Virus record (IMG/VR): IMGVR_UViG_3300027888_000007
Span: 1-45,542 of that record
DNA: 45,542 nucleotides
Origin: a virus
Direction: 5' to 3' (one strand)
Made by a program: the position numbers and the translations under genes. Each line of letters starts with the position of its first letter. The stretch's first letter is position 1. Positions 30,192 to 40,402 of this stretch are shown one piece after another. The notes below the pieces were generated by a model. That model made no database searches, had not been told where the DNA came from, and worked only from the letters and a program-made list of their open reading frames with translations.

Positions 30192-32792
30192 ATGGCTAAT
30201 AATACGGTTTCTTCTATTGGTTCAGCACAAAGTTCAGTTTCTAGTCAGGTATACCTTTCGAGAGATAACACAAGAAATCAAATTGCAAACCACTTAAAGA
30301 CATACCTTGAGTTAGAAAATGTTGATCTGACCAAATCCTCATTCCTTTCTTTCATCATAAATATAATGTCCACATTAACTGGTAATATAATGTTTTACCA
30401 GATCTCCGCATATAAAGAGTTCTTCTTAACTACCGCTCAGCTAGATGAATCCATCTTCAATCTTTCAGCATTTCTTGGTTATAATACGAAAGAAGCTCAA
30501 TATGCAACCGCTAATGTTTTAATTACAATACCCTTTGGTTTTCCAGATGCTAATACTACATTCACAATTCCAGAAGGTTTTGTATTTAAAGCGCAGCAAA
30601 CAGAATTTCTTACATATTATAGAACAGATATTACTGTATTAAATAATCAGTTTGCCGGTGTAAAAGTAACAGAAGGAACTGATATCTATAATCTTCCAGT
30701 TGATGTTGATACAACTGCAAATTTTAACTTTAGTTTTGTACTTCCTCTTAGACAGTACAAGGATGTAGTTCAAGAGTTTCAAGTTGATGAAGATTTGAAA
30801 ACCTACCAATTCTCGACAATTGACGTACCTGTTGAAGGAAAAGTTGCTGGGCAGGTTGTAGAGGTAAGAGAACCAGGCAGTTCCGGGTTTGATTTATGGA
30901 CTGAGTTTGAAAGTATATATTTAATGTCATCAATAGATAAGGGGTACGTTTCTAGAAGGACTGGGTTTGGTAGAAGGTTATATTTCGGAAATGGTTTAAT
31001 GGGAGTACAGCCAGAACCGGGATCTACTATTAGAGTTACTGTACGAGAAACTGAAGGTGCAGATGGAAATGTCATAGCCGGATCAATAAAATCTGGTCAA
31101 AGGATTTATAATATAACCGATTCAGGTGTACAACAAATAGTCAATTATACAGTTACAAATCCTTCTCCAGCTATAAATGGGGAAGATGAAGAAGATACAG
31201 AAGAAATTAGAAGCAATGCTATTGCTAACCTAACAGCTCTTGGGAGACTTGTAACATATAATGACTACACCAATACTGATGTTGTTCTCACAAGCACTGA
31301 TGAAGATGCAGTTTCTCCAATCGCGCCCAATTCCTTAGCAATATTAAAGAGGTCTGATATTAAAGTTAACGAAATAATGCTATTTACTACTCTCCTATAT
31401 GGGACAGAAAATGGTGAGACAGAAGATTCTCCTCAAACTGTTCTTGAGCAACTTGTTCCAATGAGAAATGCCTGGATAACTATTGACTCAACTGCTCCCA
31501 TAACTACATATTATTTAGAGAGGGGTTCTGTTGTAAATATTGATGGAGTAGACTATTATACCCTATTCGATATAACTACTGATAATATCTATAATAAAAC
31601 CGCGTATTATCATTATATTATGTATCAGATAACACAGAACCCATTACTAGTAACTGGTTATGGTGTAGATTATAATTTAATTGCAACAACATTATCTGTC
31701 CAAAGGTCTGGTAGCCAAGCAATCTTTAGACTTCTATACTCAACAACTGAACTTGATTATGCTACAACATCCTGCGAAATGAAGATTATTCAGAATGATG
31801 CAACTTATGCGATGGTAAATGATTCTCTTAATCAATACTATGAACTTATTGTTGATCCATATACTGATCTTCCAGAAGATACTTTAACTCTACAATTTAC
31901 TCTTAGTACAGTAACTGAGACATTTGCAAGATATGAAAATGAGTTTGTTTTTAGACAATCATTAGACGATTTTATGATCTCGAACCTAACAGCAAATGAT
32001 GCTACTTCACCAACTCAAATTGTAATCTATGATGTTCCAGTTATTCAAGCAGAATACTATGACTCAATTGATCAAGGAAATTTTGAATTAGTAGTTTTAC
32101 AGAATATGTTAGCTACAATGGAATTTGAAAATTACAGAATGTTGACGGACTTCACAAATGTTAAATTTGCACATACAACTGGAGTAATGAGTGGTATGCA
32201 ACGAAATACAGTATCCAAGTCTCCAGTTATTGATATTGGATTGAAGGATGTGCCCGTTGCGCCGTCACGTGGAGATAGGTATATTGTTAGTGGTTTAGAA
32301 GGTGGAGCATGGGAAGGTCAGCAAAATAATATAGCTGAATGTACAGATGCTACTGCTGTCACATGGATCTTTATTGAACCTGTTACAGACGATATAGTAT
32401 ATGTGACAAATAAAGGTTTAAAGTATATTTATACAGGACGTGGTGGTTGGGTTGCTCCAATATATGAAATTCCTTTACAAATCGAGATGGAGGTACACAG
32501 AGATCCACTTTACCCAGATTCAGCAGTGAAATTATCGAACGACATCAAAGATGCGTTGCTTGAAGAGTTTAGTGAAAGATTTGGAGTTAATGCAACAATT
32601 TATAGGTCTGAGATTATAGATGTGGTGCAAGAAGTTGAGGGAGTAGATCACGTTCATTTACTTAAACCAGAATCAAATATCTTTTTTGAGTTTGATCCTT
32701 ATAAAGATTTTACACAACAAGAATTACTTGAGTATGGTCCAGAATATATTTTCTTTACTGAAGATGATATTTCAATAGCTATATACGGTTAG
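30192..32792 (+). CDS. Baseplate wedge protein gp6/J-like
   Basis: 866 residues. The N-terminal region (LKTYLELENVDLTKSSFLSF, TGNIMFYQISAYKEFFLTTA, DESIFNLSAFLGY) is characteristic of T4 gp6-like baseplate proteins, and the middle has the baseplate-J pattern (GSIKSGQRIYNITD, INGEDEEDTEEIRSNAIANL, LVTYNDYT). gp6 dimers form the ring that holds the wedges together. The C-terminal 250 residues contain a variable beta-rich part and end in an acidic tail. AAGGGGATAAAT serves as ribosome-binding site. Confidence 0.85.
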   Translation: MANNTVSSIGSAQSSVSSQVYLSRDNTRNQIANHLKTYLELENVDLTKSSFLSFIINIMSTLTGNIMFYQISAYKEFFLTTAQLDESIFNLSAFLGYNTKEAQYATANVLITIPFGFPDANTTFTIPEGFVFKAQQTEFLTYYRTDITVLNNQFAGVKVTEGTDIYNLPVDVDTTANFNFSFVLPLRQYKDVVQEFQVDEDLKTYQFSTIDVPVEGKVAGQVVEVREPGSSGFDLWTEFESIYLMSSIDKGYVSRRTGFGRRLYFGNGLMGVQPEPGSTIRVTVRETEGADGNVIAGSIKSGQRIYNITDSGVQQIVNYTVTNPSPAINGEDEEDTEEIRSNAIANLTALGRLVTYNDYTNTDVVLTSTDEDAVSPIAPNSLAILKRSDIKVNEIMLFTTLLYGTENGETEDSPQTVLEQLVPMRNAWITIDSTAPITTYYLERGSVVNIDGVDYYTLFDITTDNIYNKTAYYHYIMYQITQNPLLVTGYGVDYNLIATTLSVQRSGSQAIFRLLYSTTELDYATTSCEMKIIQNDATYAMVNDSLNQYYELIVDPYTDLPEDTLTLQFTLSTVTETFARYENEFVFRQSLDDFMISNLTANDATSPTQIVIYDVPVIQAEYYDSIDQGNFELVVLQNMLATMEFENYRMLTDFTNVKFAHTTGVMSGMQRNTVSKSPVIDIGLKDVPVAPSRGDRYIVSGLEGGAWEGQQNNIAECTDATAVTWIFIEPVTDDIVYVTNKGLKYIYTGRGGWVAPIYEIPLQIEMEVHRDPLYPDSAVKLSNDIKDALLEEFSERFGVNATIYRSEIIDVVQEVEGVDHVHLLKPESNIFFEFDPYKDFTQQELLEYGPEYIFFTEDDISIAIYG

Positions 32793-32798
32793 GAGAAT

Positions 32799-33911
32799 AT
32801 GGAAGAACTATATAAGCAATCAAAAATTGATATCTCCAGACTGAGGAGATATATGCTTCGTACTGCCGGAGAAGAGTTGAGTAAGTTGGTAGAACCATGT
32901 TACTACCCCCCGGTGAAAAAACATTTCTATGAAATACTCAACATGGTTGGATTGAAGGAAAAAGACATAAAGGAATTTCGTAATAGGTTCTATAAGGAAA
33001 TAGGTCCAAAGGCTGGTTTACTGGTTAGAGAACTCCAAACTAATTTACTCATCTTTACTATGTTTGTTGCCTTGAGAAAGAGGGATAGGGTTTTATATCA
33101 AGCAACAATAAATTATATGGGTATAAGATACTATTCAAATTTAATGCATAAGCAAATTCCATATTGTAATCCTGAGGTCTTTAAATATGCCCTTGAACAT
33201 CTAACAAAAACTCACCTATTTGCTCGTGAAAAGACAATTCCAAATGCTATAATGTTTTTATCTAGAGAGATGGTTAAGAGACACACTCCATCTATTCAAG
33301 CAGCAGATCCAGATAAAATAGCTGATTTTATATTAGTCTATCGTCACAGAATTTCGCAAAGTATAAAGAGTTTTGCTGAGTTATATTATCGTGCTGCAAA
33401 AGAAGGGGTTGCAATAAAGAAACCTTATGAACCTGAAGAAGGTATGGAAGATCCTGCTGAATTGCAGAAAGTGGAAAAAGCTAGTCGGGTAATTGATCAA
33501 ATTGTTAAGAAAATAACAGTCTACAAAGAAGTAGATAAAAAAGCAATTGACGAAGCTAAGAAATTAACGAAGATAAGTGCTGTGCTTGCCCAGCAAATTG
33601 CGAATACTATAGCTGATTTGAAATATTCAGATGATATTAAGATGATATTACATCTCTTTCTAAAAAATGTGACGAGTGTAAAACAAATCTGTGGTAAGGA
33701 TTATTATGATTACGTAAAGAAATTGATGGCCATTAAAAGACTTGGGAATCGTGTAAGTTTCAAGCAGGTAGTTGGTGATACTTTAATGAAGGTGGCTGTT
33801 GATTTGGATTATGTAGATAGATATGACAGATTCACTACCCAAACCAAATTTGTTATCAACTTATATCTTGCCTATTATATCACAATGGTTCTAAGAAATT
33901 CTGTCTGCTAG
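32799..33911 (+). CDS. Helical phage protein after gp6
   Basis: 370 residues, almost entirely helical and basic. Distinct stretches are PPVKKHFYEILNMVGLKEKD, NAIMFLSREMVKRHTP and DKIADFILVYRHRISQ. No cysteine-rich or catalytic motif. It follows the gp6 gene by six bases, so it belongs to the baseplate operon, and could be a wedge partner or assembly factor. Its stop codon lies on the same CTAG as the stop of the convergent gene on the other strand. Confidence 0.5.
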   Translation: MEELYKQSKIDISRLRRYMLRTAGEELSKLVEPCYYPPVKKHFYEILNMVGLKEKDIKEFRNRFYKEIGPKAGLLVRELQTNLLIFTMFVALRKRDRVLYQATINYMGIRYYSNLMHKQIPYCNPEVFKYALEHLTKTHLFAREKTIPNAIMFLSREMVKRHTPSIQAADPDKIADFILVYRHRISQSIKSFAELYYRAAKEGVAIKKPYEPEEGMEDPAELQKVEKASRVIDQIVKKITVYKEVDKKAIDEAKKLTKISAVLAQQIANTIADLKYSDDIKMILHLFLKNVTSVKQICGKDYYDYVKKLMAIKRLGNRVSFKQVVGDTLMKVAVDLDYVDRYDRFTTQTKFVINLYLAYYITMVLRNSVC

Positions 33912-35095
33912 AACCCCAGAAATCTTCTCGCCCTAGAAACTAAATCATCATAAGTATTTCTTGCTGCCTGTTGTACCCTTGGTGAGACTTGAGTAGTAGG
34001 ATCAGATCGAGTAGGAGCTTGTTGTTGAGTAATAGGTCTTGTTACGGGTGGACTAGGAGTATATCCCTCTGGATCTACATAGACGTCTTCATGAGGCCCT
34101 TCCAATGCTAGAACCTCTGCATAATTTTTCAATGTGGGGCGACTTTTATTTGAGAGGTTTACTCGACCAGCAACCATACTATTGTATAAACTTCCAATAT
34201 CCAACCTAATATCCATAATTCCCATTCGCTGGTTATATGAAATTGACTGCTGATCTCCGCCCTTAATAACTGCGACACTTCCAATAAAGGAGGGGGTTAA
34301 ATTAAAGATACCTGGACATTCAATGTGTTGTAAGAAAGGCCAATTATAAGTATCTCCGTCCGAAGTTTGTGGGGTTGCCAAAAGTAGAAGAGCAACCATT
34401 GGACCGATAATATATTTTTGAGTAGAGGTTTTATTTCCAGGTTTAGGATTGTAGAGTCTTATTGTTAATTGATATGAAGGTGTGAAACCGCTGTTTTTCC
34501 ACACTTGTGGAAAATCAACTCTAGCACCAGCTAGCATTTTATTAATGATATCTATAGTTCTTGCTGCGCCAGCACCAAGACCCCTTTGACCTCTGAGTTC
34601 TGATAGTGCTCTTCTAGTTTCTGTAGCACCCTTAGCAACACCTCCACCAAGTTGCTGTAAAAGTGTACCTGCTCCACCACCTAATTTCTCGCCAACGGCA
34701 CTAAGTAATCTTCCAGAAGCACCAATTCCACCAAGAGCTGTTCGCTGACCCATTACTTGAGCGATTTCGCCTGCACCCTGACTAGCAATATCAGTAATTT
34801 TATTTATGAAACTCTCTCCATACTCATTTTGAAAATTGTCTGTTGGGAAATTCTCAGCAAGAAATGCTACTTTAATATTATCACTTTGAAGTTTGAAACC
34901 ATGATAATTCAAAAGTTTATTGTACTCTGTCCATGCTTTTCTAGTTGTATATAGTCCTAAACCCAAAGAGAATTGCGGAACAGCTGGAGTTATATTTGCG
35001 ATAGGCATTGTATTAATAATCATATTATTACTAACAAAAGTCCTTGGCGGTAAACCCCAAATTGGATCTAGGGTTATCAGATCTCTCTCTGCCAT
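33908..35095 (-). CDS. Probable baseplate/tail-tube-associated protein
   Basis: 395 residues. It has a Gly-rich, helix-prone middle (GGIGASGRLLSAVGEKLGGG) and a C-terminal beta region with PSYQLTIRLYNPKPGNKTST, IIGPMVALLLLATPQTSDG and IMDIRLDIGSLYNSM. The latter looks like a tube-type beta domain, which would fit the gp48/gp54-type proteins that link the baseplate hub to the tube. The last 60 residues are Pro/Thr/Gln-rich and probably disordered. Upstream neighbour is the tape measure gene. The assignment is tentative. Confidence 0.45.
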   Translation of the reverse strand: MAERDLITLDPIWGLPPRTFVSNNMIINTMPIANITPAVPQFSLGLGLYTTRKAWTEYNKLLNYHGFKLQSDNIKVAFLAENFPTDNFQNEYGESFINKITDIASQGAGEIAQVMGQRTALGGIGASGRLLSAVGEKLGGGAGTLLQQLGGGVAKGATETRRALSELRGQRGLGAGAARTIDIINKMLAGARVDFPQVWKNSGFTPSYQLTIRLYNPKPGNKTSTQKYIIGPMVALLLLATPQTSDGDTYNWPFLQHIECPGIFNLTPSFIGSVAVIKGGDQQSISYNQRMGIMDIRLDIGSLYNSMVAGRVNLSNKSRPTLKNYAEVLALEGPHEDVYVDPEGYTPSPPVTRPITQQQAPTRSDPTTQVSPRVQQAARNTYDDLVSRARRFLGF

Positions 35096-35125
35096 CTAAA
35101 TCCTCCTATAGCCACAACACTCTAT

Positions 35126-37777
35126 TTAGATAGCACCCATAAGAGTTCTATCTAGTTGTGGATCAAAATCACCTGTCTGCTGTTGACCACCCATTTGTGA
35201 GACAACATTTTGGGTATTGTTTTGTATCGTGTTGGTTAATTCAGAAACCACCGCAACTGTTTGCTCTTGACCTCTCTTAGCCATCTCCTCAACTGATTTC
35301 TTGCCCGCCTCAACTATTGGTTCAGTCTGCATAATAAAGTCCATAGCTGCGCCACGAGCAAGGGCCATTCTATCAGTAACAACTCCCCTAGCTTTCTCCA
35401 TAGCAACTCCACCAGCTATGGCAGCTTTATCTAGAAGGTCTCTACTCTTAACAGTCCTAGCAAGAGCTTCGAGTCCAACGGGTTTATATTGAGATTTAAG
35501 AAAAGTTAAAAATCTCTTTTCTCTTTCAACACCATATTTTTCTGGGTCAGCAAATGGCATTTTCTTCCCAGCTACTTTAGCAAACTCAATTCTGGCCATT
35601 TGAACTTGATCAAAACCATATGGTATATACTCGCCAATATGTTCTTCCATATATTTCTGTTGAGCAGCCTGTATGGCCAAATAAGTCTCACTACCGCCCA
35701 TGCCACCAACATAATATCTCTCTCTTAATTCTTCAGCTCTTCCACCAACCGTTGTAGCAATTCTAGCAGCATGTACTGCTTCAACTCTTTCCCTTCCACG
35801 ACCAGCAGCAGCTTCCCGCCTTGCTCTCATTCCTGCTTCAACAGTCTCCCAATTCTTTGCAACTTTAGCTTGTAGTTCCCTTGATCTCTTCTCCATCCAC
35901 GGATCAACTATGTACTTATTTATTAAACTACCAATAGCAAAACCACCAGCACCAGCGAGTATAGGTCCCAAGACAGCTGGACTAAGTAGTGGTCTTAACA
36001 AAGCAGGTAGAGTCCTTGTTATTACAGGCAGTACAGTACCCGAAAGGAATCTCGCCGCCATACCTCCTATACCGCCAATAAGGTTCTTAACAAAACCAAT
36101 AGCCATTACAATCCATCTTAGTGCACTTCTAGCCATACTTCTAATTCTTCGAGCAGTTCGTTGAGTCGCATCTTTTATATCTTCAGTCTTTGAGAGTAAT
36201 TTTTTCCACCAAGGTCGTTGGTCCTCTATAGCATCAGTTTGATATTCTAATTGCTTCAGAATTGATATTTCTCTATCTTCTTGTGGTTTAATCCTATCTA
36301 TTATTGCTTGTAGGACAAAATCTAATTTCTGCATAGTTCCAGTTGGTAGAACTGCTTTCTTTTCTTCTTCAGGAAAAACTGTCCTCCAAGCATCAACCAT
36401 AAGACTCTTAAATGTCCTTGGTTTTGTCCAAAATAAAGCTTCTTCTTCTCCTCTTGCTTTCTTTGTTAACCATTCAATTGGCCAAGAAACTGCTCTCAAA
36501 GATTTTCTTAAAATGGACCAGCGTTGTCTCTCTACCTCTTGAACTTGTTCATAACCCTTACCAGTAAAAGCACCAGAAATATCTCTTAGATATTCACTTT
36601 GTGCCCGAGCATGACCAACTATCTTATCAAATTGATACATCATTCCAGTATAGATGAGACCAGAAGTCTGTACCAAATTTTCGAATGGATTTCTCGAAGT
36701 TGGAAGATCAGCTTCATACCCTCCTCTTGCCTTAATAAGAAATCTAAAAGGTGCGGTAAGGGCCTTTGAGAATTCACCTATACTCCAGAAAAGGTTTCTT
36801 AGAAGCGGATGCTCATAAAGCATAGTTGAGAAAGCAATTCTAAACCTATTGCCAAGTCCAATAAGGCTAAAAACTAATCGCCTTGTAAGTCTAACCATCT
36901 GTTCTTGATGAGGTAGTGTATGCTCTTCAAAAGTCTCTCTATATGCACCCATAAAAGATCTTATTAAACTTCTTCTCTCAGCAGGGATTCGTCGAAGGGT
37001 ATATTGCTCAATCATATGTTGCCGTCTTGACATTCCAGATATTAGAGCACTGAACATCCTCATAGGTTTAACGGCAACTTCAGCGGCTTCTTCAGTAGGT
37101 TTCTTTAGTTCATCAAGTTTTTGCAGCAATTTTTCAATTGGCATTATGACTTCAGCTTTATGAACTTCCGCTAACCCCCCCTTACCGATTACACCACCCG
37201 CTTGGAGTTTTGGAATTTCCTCAGTTTCCGCTCTTTTAGCCTTACCAAACAAACCTCTTACTTTTTCCCAACCTGCAGTAAATAGATTTCTAAATTTTCC
37301 ACCAACTGCAGAAATAGCATTACTAAGGGTAGATTTAATTTTTTCTGCAGCAGATTTAAATACATCAGTTTCCATAAACTTGGATGCAAAATATCCAAAT
37401 AATGGAGTTGCTCTGGCAAGGGACATTGCTACAATGTTTTGCTTATTGAAACTTATATCTTCACTTATCGCTTTTCCATATTGACCAATAGCTTCTTTTG
37501 TTGCTAGAGCAGTTCCTATAGTAATCCTCTTTGTGCCTACGGCAATTTCTCTAATAACTGCACTAAGGCTCCTAAGTACTGAACTAGTTGCTTTCGAAAC
37601 TTGCTCAATACCTTCTTGAGTACCTATACCTTTTATCTCGTCAATTCTTTCCTCAATGCTCGCTTGCATTTTTGCAGCAGCGGCATTGACTCCGCCGATG
37701 TTCTTTAACCTTTCTTCATATTCTTCTTCGGCAGTTTTTGCTAACTCCTCGCCAGATTTCATTTCCTCATCGGGCAT
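35126..37777 (-). CDS. Tail tape measure-type protein
   Basis: 883 residues, long and mostly helical with Ala-rich coiled segments. The segment IPKLQAGGVIGKGGLAEVHK followed by AEVIMPIEK (about 202-230) is typical of tape measure proteins. A hydrophobic Gly-rich stretch near residues 600-650 (VLGPILAGAGGFAIGSLINK) matches the membrane-inserting part of such proteins. It fills the tail tube and sets its length. Position next to baseplate, terminase and hub genes agrees. The length is modest, implying a relatively short tail if the usual residue-to-length rule applies. Confidence 0.7.
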   Translation of the reverse strand: MPDEEMKSGEELAKTAEEEYEERLKNIGGVNAAAAKMQASIEERIDEIKGIGTQEGIEQVSKATSSVLRSLSAVIREIAVGTKRITIGTALATKEAIGQYGKAISEDISFNKQNIVAMSLARATPLFGYFASKFMETDVFKSAAEKIKSTLSNAISAVGGKFRNLFTAGWEKVRGLFGKAKRAETEEIPKLQAGGVIGKGGLAEVHKAEVIMPIEKLLQKLDELKKPTEEAAEVAVKPMRMFSALISGMSRRQHMIEQYTLRRIPAERRSLIRSFMGAYRETFEEHTLPHQEQMVRLTRRLVFSLIGLGNRFRIAFSTMLYEHPLLRNLFWSIGEFSKALTAPFRFLIKARGGYEADLPTSRNPFENLVQTSGLIYTGMMYQFDKIVGHARAQSEYLRDISGAFTGKGYEQVQEVERQRWSILRKSLRAVSWPIEWLTKKARGEEEALFWTKPRTFKSLMVDAWRTVFPEEEKKAVLPTGTMQKLDFVLQAIIDRIKPQEDREISILKQLEYQTDAIEDQRPWWKKLLSKTEDIKDATQRTARRIRSMARSALRWIVMAIGFVKNLIGGIGGMAARFLSGTVLPVITRTLPALLRPLLSPAVLGPILAGAGGFAIGSLINKYIVDPWMEKRSRELQAKVAKNWETVEAGMRARREAAAGRGRERVEAVHAARIATTVGGRAEELRERYYVGGMGGSETYLAIQAAQQKYMEEHIGEYIPYGFDQVQMARIEFAKVAGKKMPFADPEKYGVEREKRFLTFLKSQYKPVGLEALARTVKSRDLLDKAAIAGGVAMEKARGVVTDRMALARGAAMDFIMQTEPIVEAGKKSVEEMAKRGQEQTVAVVSELTNTIQNNTQNVVSQMGGQQQTGDFDPQLDRTLMGAI

Positions 37778-37787
37778 TTAGATCTCC

Positions 37788-38678
37788 TTATTTAAATGCT
37801 TTATAAATACTTGATCTTATCTTTATTTCAGTTGATACTGCTATAACCTCAGAACACAAAAACAATTCCTGAATTGGAATAGTATCAGTTGTACTTCCAA
37901 ATGTTTTCCTGTAGGCTTCTTGAAGAGGACCCAAAATATGAGTATATTTATCCCTTATATTTAGGAAGATAGTTATATCCTTTGAGTAATATTTCAATAC
38001 AGCAATATAATCATTTAATCTTTTCTCGAATTCTTTACCCTTCAAATTCGAATACTTTCTAAGATTTTCATTTAGATAAGTATGATAACGTTTCAAGAGA
38101 GAATTAGTTATTCCCCCTCCAGAAGCAACTTTCCTTTCGATACCCATAAATATAAATCTTACAATATTGTCCATCTCTTTTACTGGTTTATTCCCAAGAT
38201 CAAATACAATATTAAAATACTCATAATAAAACTTCTTTAAATCATCATTGAATATAGAGAAAAATTTAGTTGGTTTTCTATCAGCAAACATATGAATACA
38301 TTCATGCATTGTCAGATCAGAGAGAACTTTATTTGATGCAAACCCCCACTTGTTTATCTGATTATCAATTAGAATATAGACCCGCTTCGACCGTGGATCA
38401 TAAAATCCTGCTATATGTCTTATCGCTCCCTTCTCATTAATTATAAATTTTCTGACTTTTAAAACTCCCCTTTGTAACCAACAAGGAACGATTATCTGTT
38501 TATCAACTAATTCTTTTAGTTCTTCTTTAACTGCTTTTGTCTTTTGAACTTTTCCTAAAGATAATAAGAACATAAAATTTAGAGATTTTGATCCATATAA
38601 TGGAATACCATCTATTTTCGCAACCATTCTGGGTGCTACAGGAAGTGCAAAGAACTCTTGTTGAATAACATCACTCAT
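37788..38678 (-). CDS. Phage protein with HExxH metallopeptidase-like motif
   Basis: 296 residues. HECIH at 125-129 within LSDLTMHECIHMFADRKP fits a zinc-metallopeptidase active helix, preceded by a beta strand (VYILIDNQINKWG). The glutamate of a third ligand may lie in one of the following helices (for example MDNIVRFIFMGIERKV). Basic and helical C-terminal half. Located between tape measure and terminase, so a morphogenetic or virion protease is possible; T4-type phages normally use a serine protease for head maturation, so an orthologous role is uncertain. Confidence 0.5.
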   Translation of the reverse strand: MSDVIQQEFFALPVAPRMVAKIDGIPLYGSKSLNFMFLLSLGKVQKTKAVKEELKELVDKQIIVPCWLQRGVLKVRKFIINEKGAIRHIAGFYDPRSKRVYILIDNQINKWGFASNKVLSDLTMHECIHMFADRKPTKFFSIFNDDLKKFYYEYFNIVFDLGNKPVKEMDNIVRFIFMGIERKVASGGGITNSLLKRYHTYLNENLRKYSNLKGKEFEKRLNDYIAVLKYYSKDITIFLNIRDKYTHILGPLQEAYRKTFGSTTDTIPIQELFLCSEVIAVSTEIKIRSSIYKAFK

Positions 38679-38689
38679 ATTTTACTCTC

Positions 38690-40318
38690 CTAGCCGAAAT
38701 ATGTACCAACTATATCAACAAAAGGATCATCAACCTCTCCGTCATCTAACCTTTTTCTCACATCATCTATGATAGCTTGATTCCTAAATGGAGTAATATT
38801 ATCTTGAAAGTTAAGGTCCATAATACTTGTTAATGAATCTTCTCTGAACTGTGGCATATCAATCATTATTGGTGGATCATATTTACGAACATAATATGCG
38901 CACGCTGCTGCAAGAGACAAGTCATCATTACAACCAGTATCGGCCTCCACTCGACCACTTGGTTTGCTTATTAAACCAATTAATTCAAGAATCAACCTCT
39001 TTGATCTAATACACTCTGGAAATTCACTTACATAAGAATATAGAGCATCAATCATTAGAGGTCTTGTTCTAGAGTTTGTGTTTAAACCCGGAACTATCTG
39101 ATCTTTTCCTTTCTTTTCTTTATACATCATTATAGATAGTTCAGTATTATTAATTGCTTCAGCAACCTGATTACCATAAGAATTATTTTCAATAACCATG
39201 CAACCGGGGTACTGAATGCCTGCCATTTTCACAACTTCTGTGAAATCAGTTACTGAACACTTCCCTTGATATTCCCAAACCTGCTCTAAAGTTTCATAAT
39301 CAAAAACTTCAATAGCAGATTTATTATCTCCAAACTCAGGAGCAGTATCTACACCAAGAATATAATATCTACCCGGGATAGGGTCTGAGAATTTCCAAAT
39401 CTCGCCATTGTATAGTTTCATAGTTCCAACAGGATCAGCATTTATATCTTGTAGCAACTCAATCGTTTCAGCATCAAAGAAGGAACCTGTCGACGCAATG
39501 AACTTAAGCTCCAGCTCCTGTTGTATTTTTCTTAAATCATTGCCCCAAAGTTCACACTGAGTTTTATACCAACTTGGATCATTAGCTAATTGAGGTATAT
39601 CTCCCCAATGAATCTTTACTGGTTTGAAAATATCGTCCCTGCTAACTGCTTTTTGATATCTTTCATAAAACCATTTTCCAACTCCTTGAGTTTTATTTGG
39701 AGTAGAAAGTATTACTGTTCCAAATGGGACTTTCTTTTCCCTCGCATTTTTCTGATTCGTAGATAAAGCAGGAACCATTCCAGTCCACGCTTCGTCGATA
39801 AATTTAATGAAGGCCGCCTCATCAATGACAAGAAAAGTGACGGATTTACCACGTAAAGTTTTTTCAGGAGCGTTCGGGGCAACTGGCGATGCGTAGCATT
39901 TGCAACCATTGCTTAGTATAAACGTCCTCTCTGTTCTTTTAGTAAATCTTGGTGCCATCCAACTAGGCAACTTATCAATCATACTCATAATGTGACGAGC
40001 AAAATCGGTTGCCTCTGGTGCGTCCTTTGAAATTACCCCAATTACTACGTTCTTATAAAATGTTACTAACCAACAAACTAGTGCTTGAATTATTGTTGAG
40101 ATGCCTATTTGTCTAGATTTCAATACAAAAACAAAGTGATTTCGAATTATCTCCATTACTAATTTTTCTTGAGCACCGTAGGGAATTAACGGAACATCTC
40201 CACCAGGTAGTTCAATTTTTACGTACTTCCTACAGAAATAGATGAAGTCTCTTTTACACTTCAAATATTCAACTACGTATTTCTGAGCATGGTCTTCAAG
40301 TCTCTCTGCACTTATCAT
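38690..40318 (-). CDS. Terminase large subunit
   Basis: 542 residues, T4 gp17 type. ATPase: Walker A-like KSRQIGIST (about 67-75), Walker B FLVIDEAAF (about 162-170, catalytic Glu next to the Asp) and the coupling motif ILSTPNKT (about 203-210). Nuclease: RNase H-like metal ligands Asp 324 (LGVDTAPEFGD), Glu 377 (MVIENNS) and Asp 465/466 (GCNDDLSLA). It pumps DNA into the prohead and cuts it to length. A class A promoter-like motif lies about 29 bases before the start; the ATG follows AAGGAG. No small terminase gene is visible next to it. Confidence 0.95.
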   Translation of the reverse strand: MISAERLEDHAQKYVVEYLKCKRDFIYFCRKYVKIELPGGDVPLIPYGAQEKLVMEIIRNHFVFVLKSRQIGISTIIQALVCWLVTFYKNVVIGVISKDAPEATDFARHIMSMIDKLPSWMAPRFTKRTERTFILSNGCKCYASPVAPNAPEKTLRGKSVTFLVIDEAAFIKFIDEAWTGMVPALSTNQKNAREKKVPFGTVILSTPNKTQGVGKWFYERYQKAVSRDDIFKPVKIHWGDIPQLANDPSWYKTQCELWGNDLRKIQQELELKFIASTGSFFDAETIELLQDINADPVGTMKLYNGEIWKFSDPIPGRYYILGVDTAPEFGDNKSAIEVFDYETLEQVWEYQGKCSVTDFTEVVKMAGIQYPGCMVIENNSYGNQVAEAINNTELSIMMYKEKKGKDQIVPGLNTNSRTRPLMIDALYSYVSEFPECIRSKRLILELIGLISKPSGRVEADTGCNDDLSLAAACAYYVRKYDPPIMIDMPQFREDSLTSIMDLNFQDNITPFRNQAIIDDVRKRLDDGEVDDPFVDIVGTYFG

Positions 40319-40346
40319 CCTTACTCCTTAACATGGTCGTACTCTA

Positions 40347-40363
40347 CCTTTATTATTTGTTCT
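40347..40363 (-). promoter_or_regulatory. Class A promoter-like motif (terminase)
   Basis: Minus strand AGAACAAATAATAAAGG, 29 nt before the terminase ATG. It diverges from the class B site at 40388. Confidence 0.55.
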
Positions 40364-40387
40364 CAAAATTTGGAATGCAAAAACTTT

Positions 40388-40402
40388 CTATATATATTAA
40401 TT
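40388..40402 (+). promoter_or_regulatory. Class B promoter-like motif
   Basis: CTATATATATTAATT, about 18 nt before the first tiny gene at 40420. A TTACTAGTAG extension follows, like the minus-strand copy near 14209 (TTACTGG). Confidence 0.55.
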
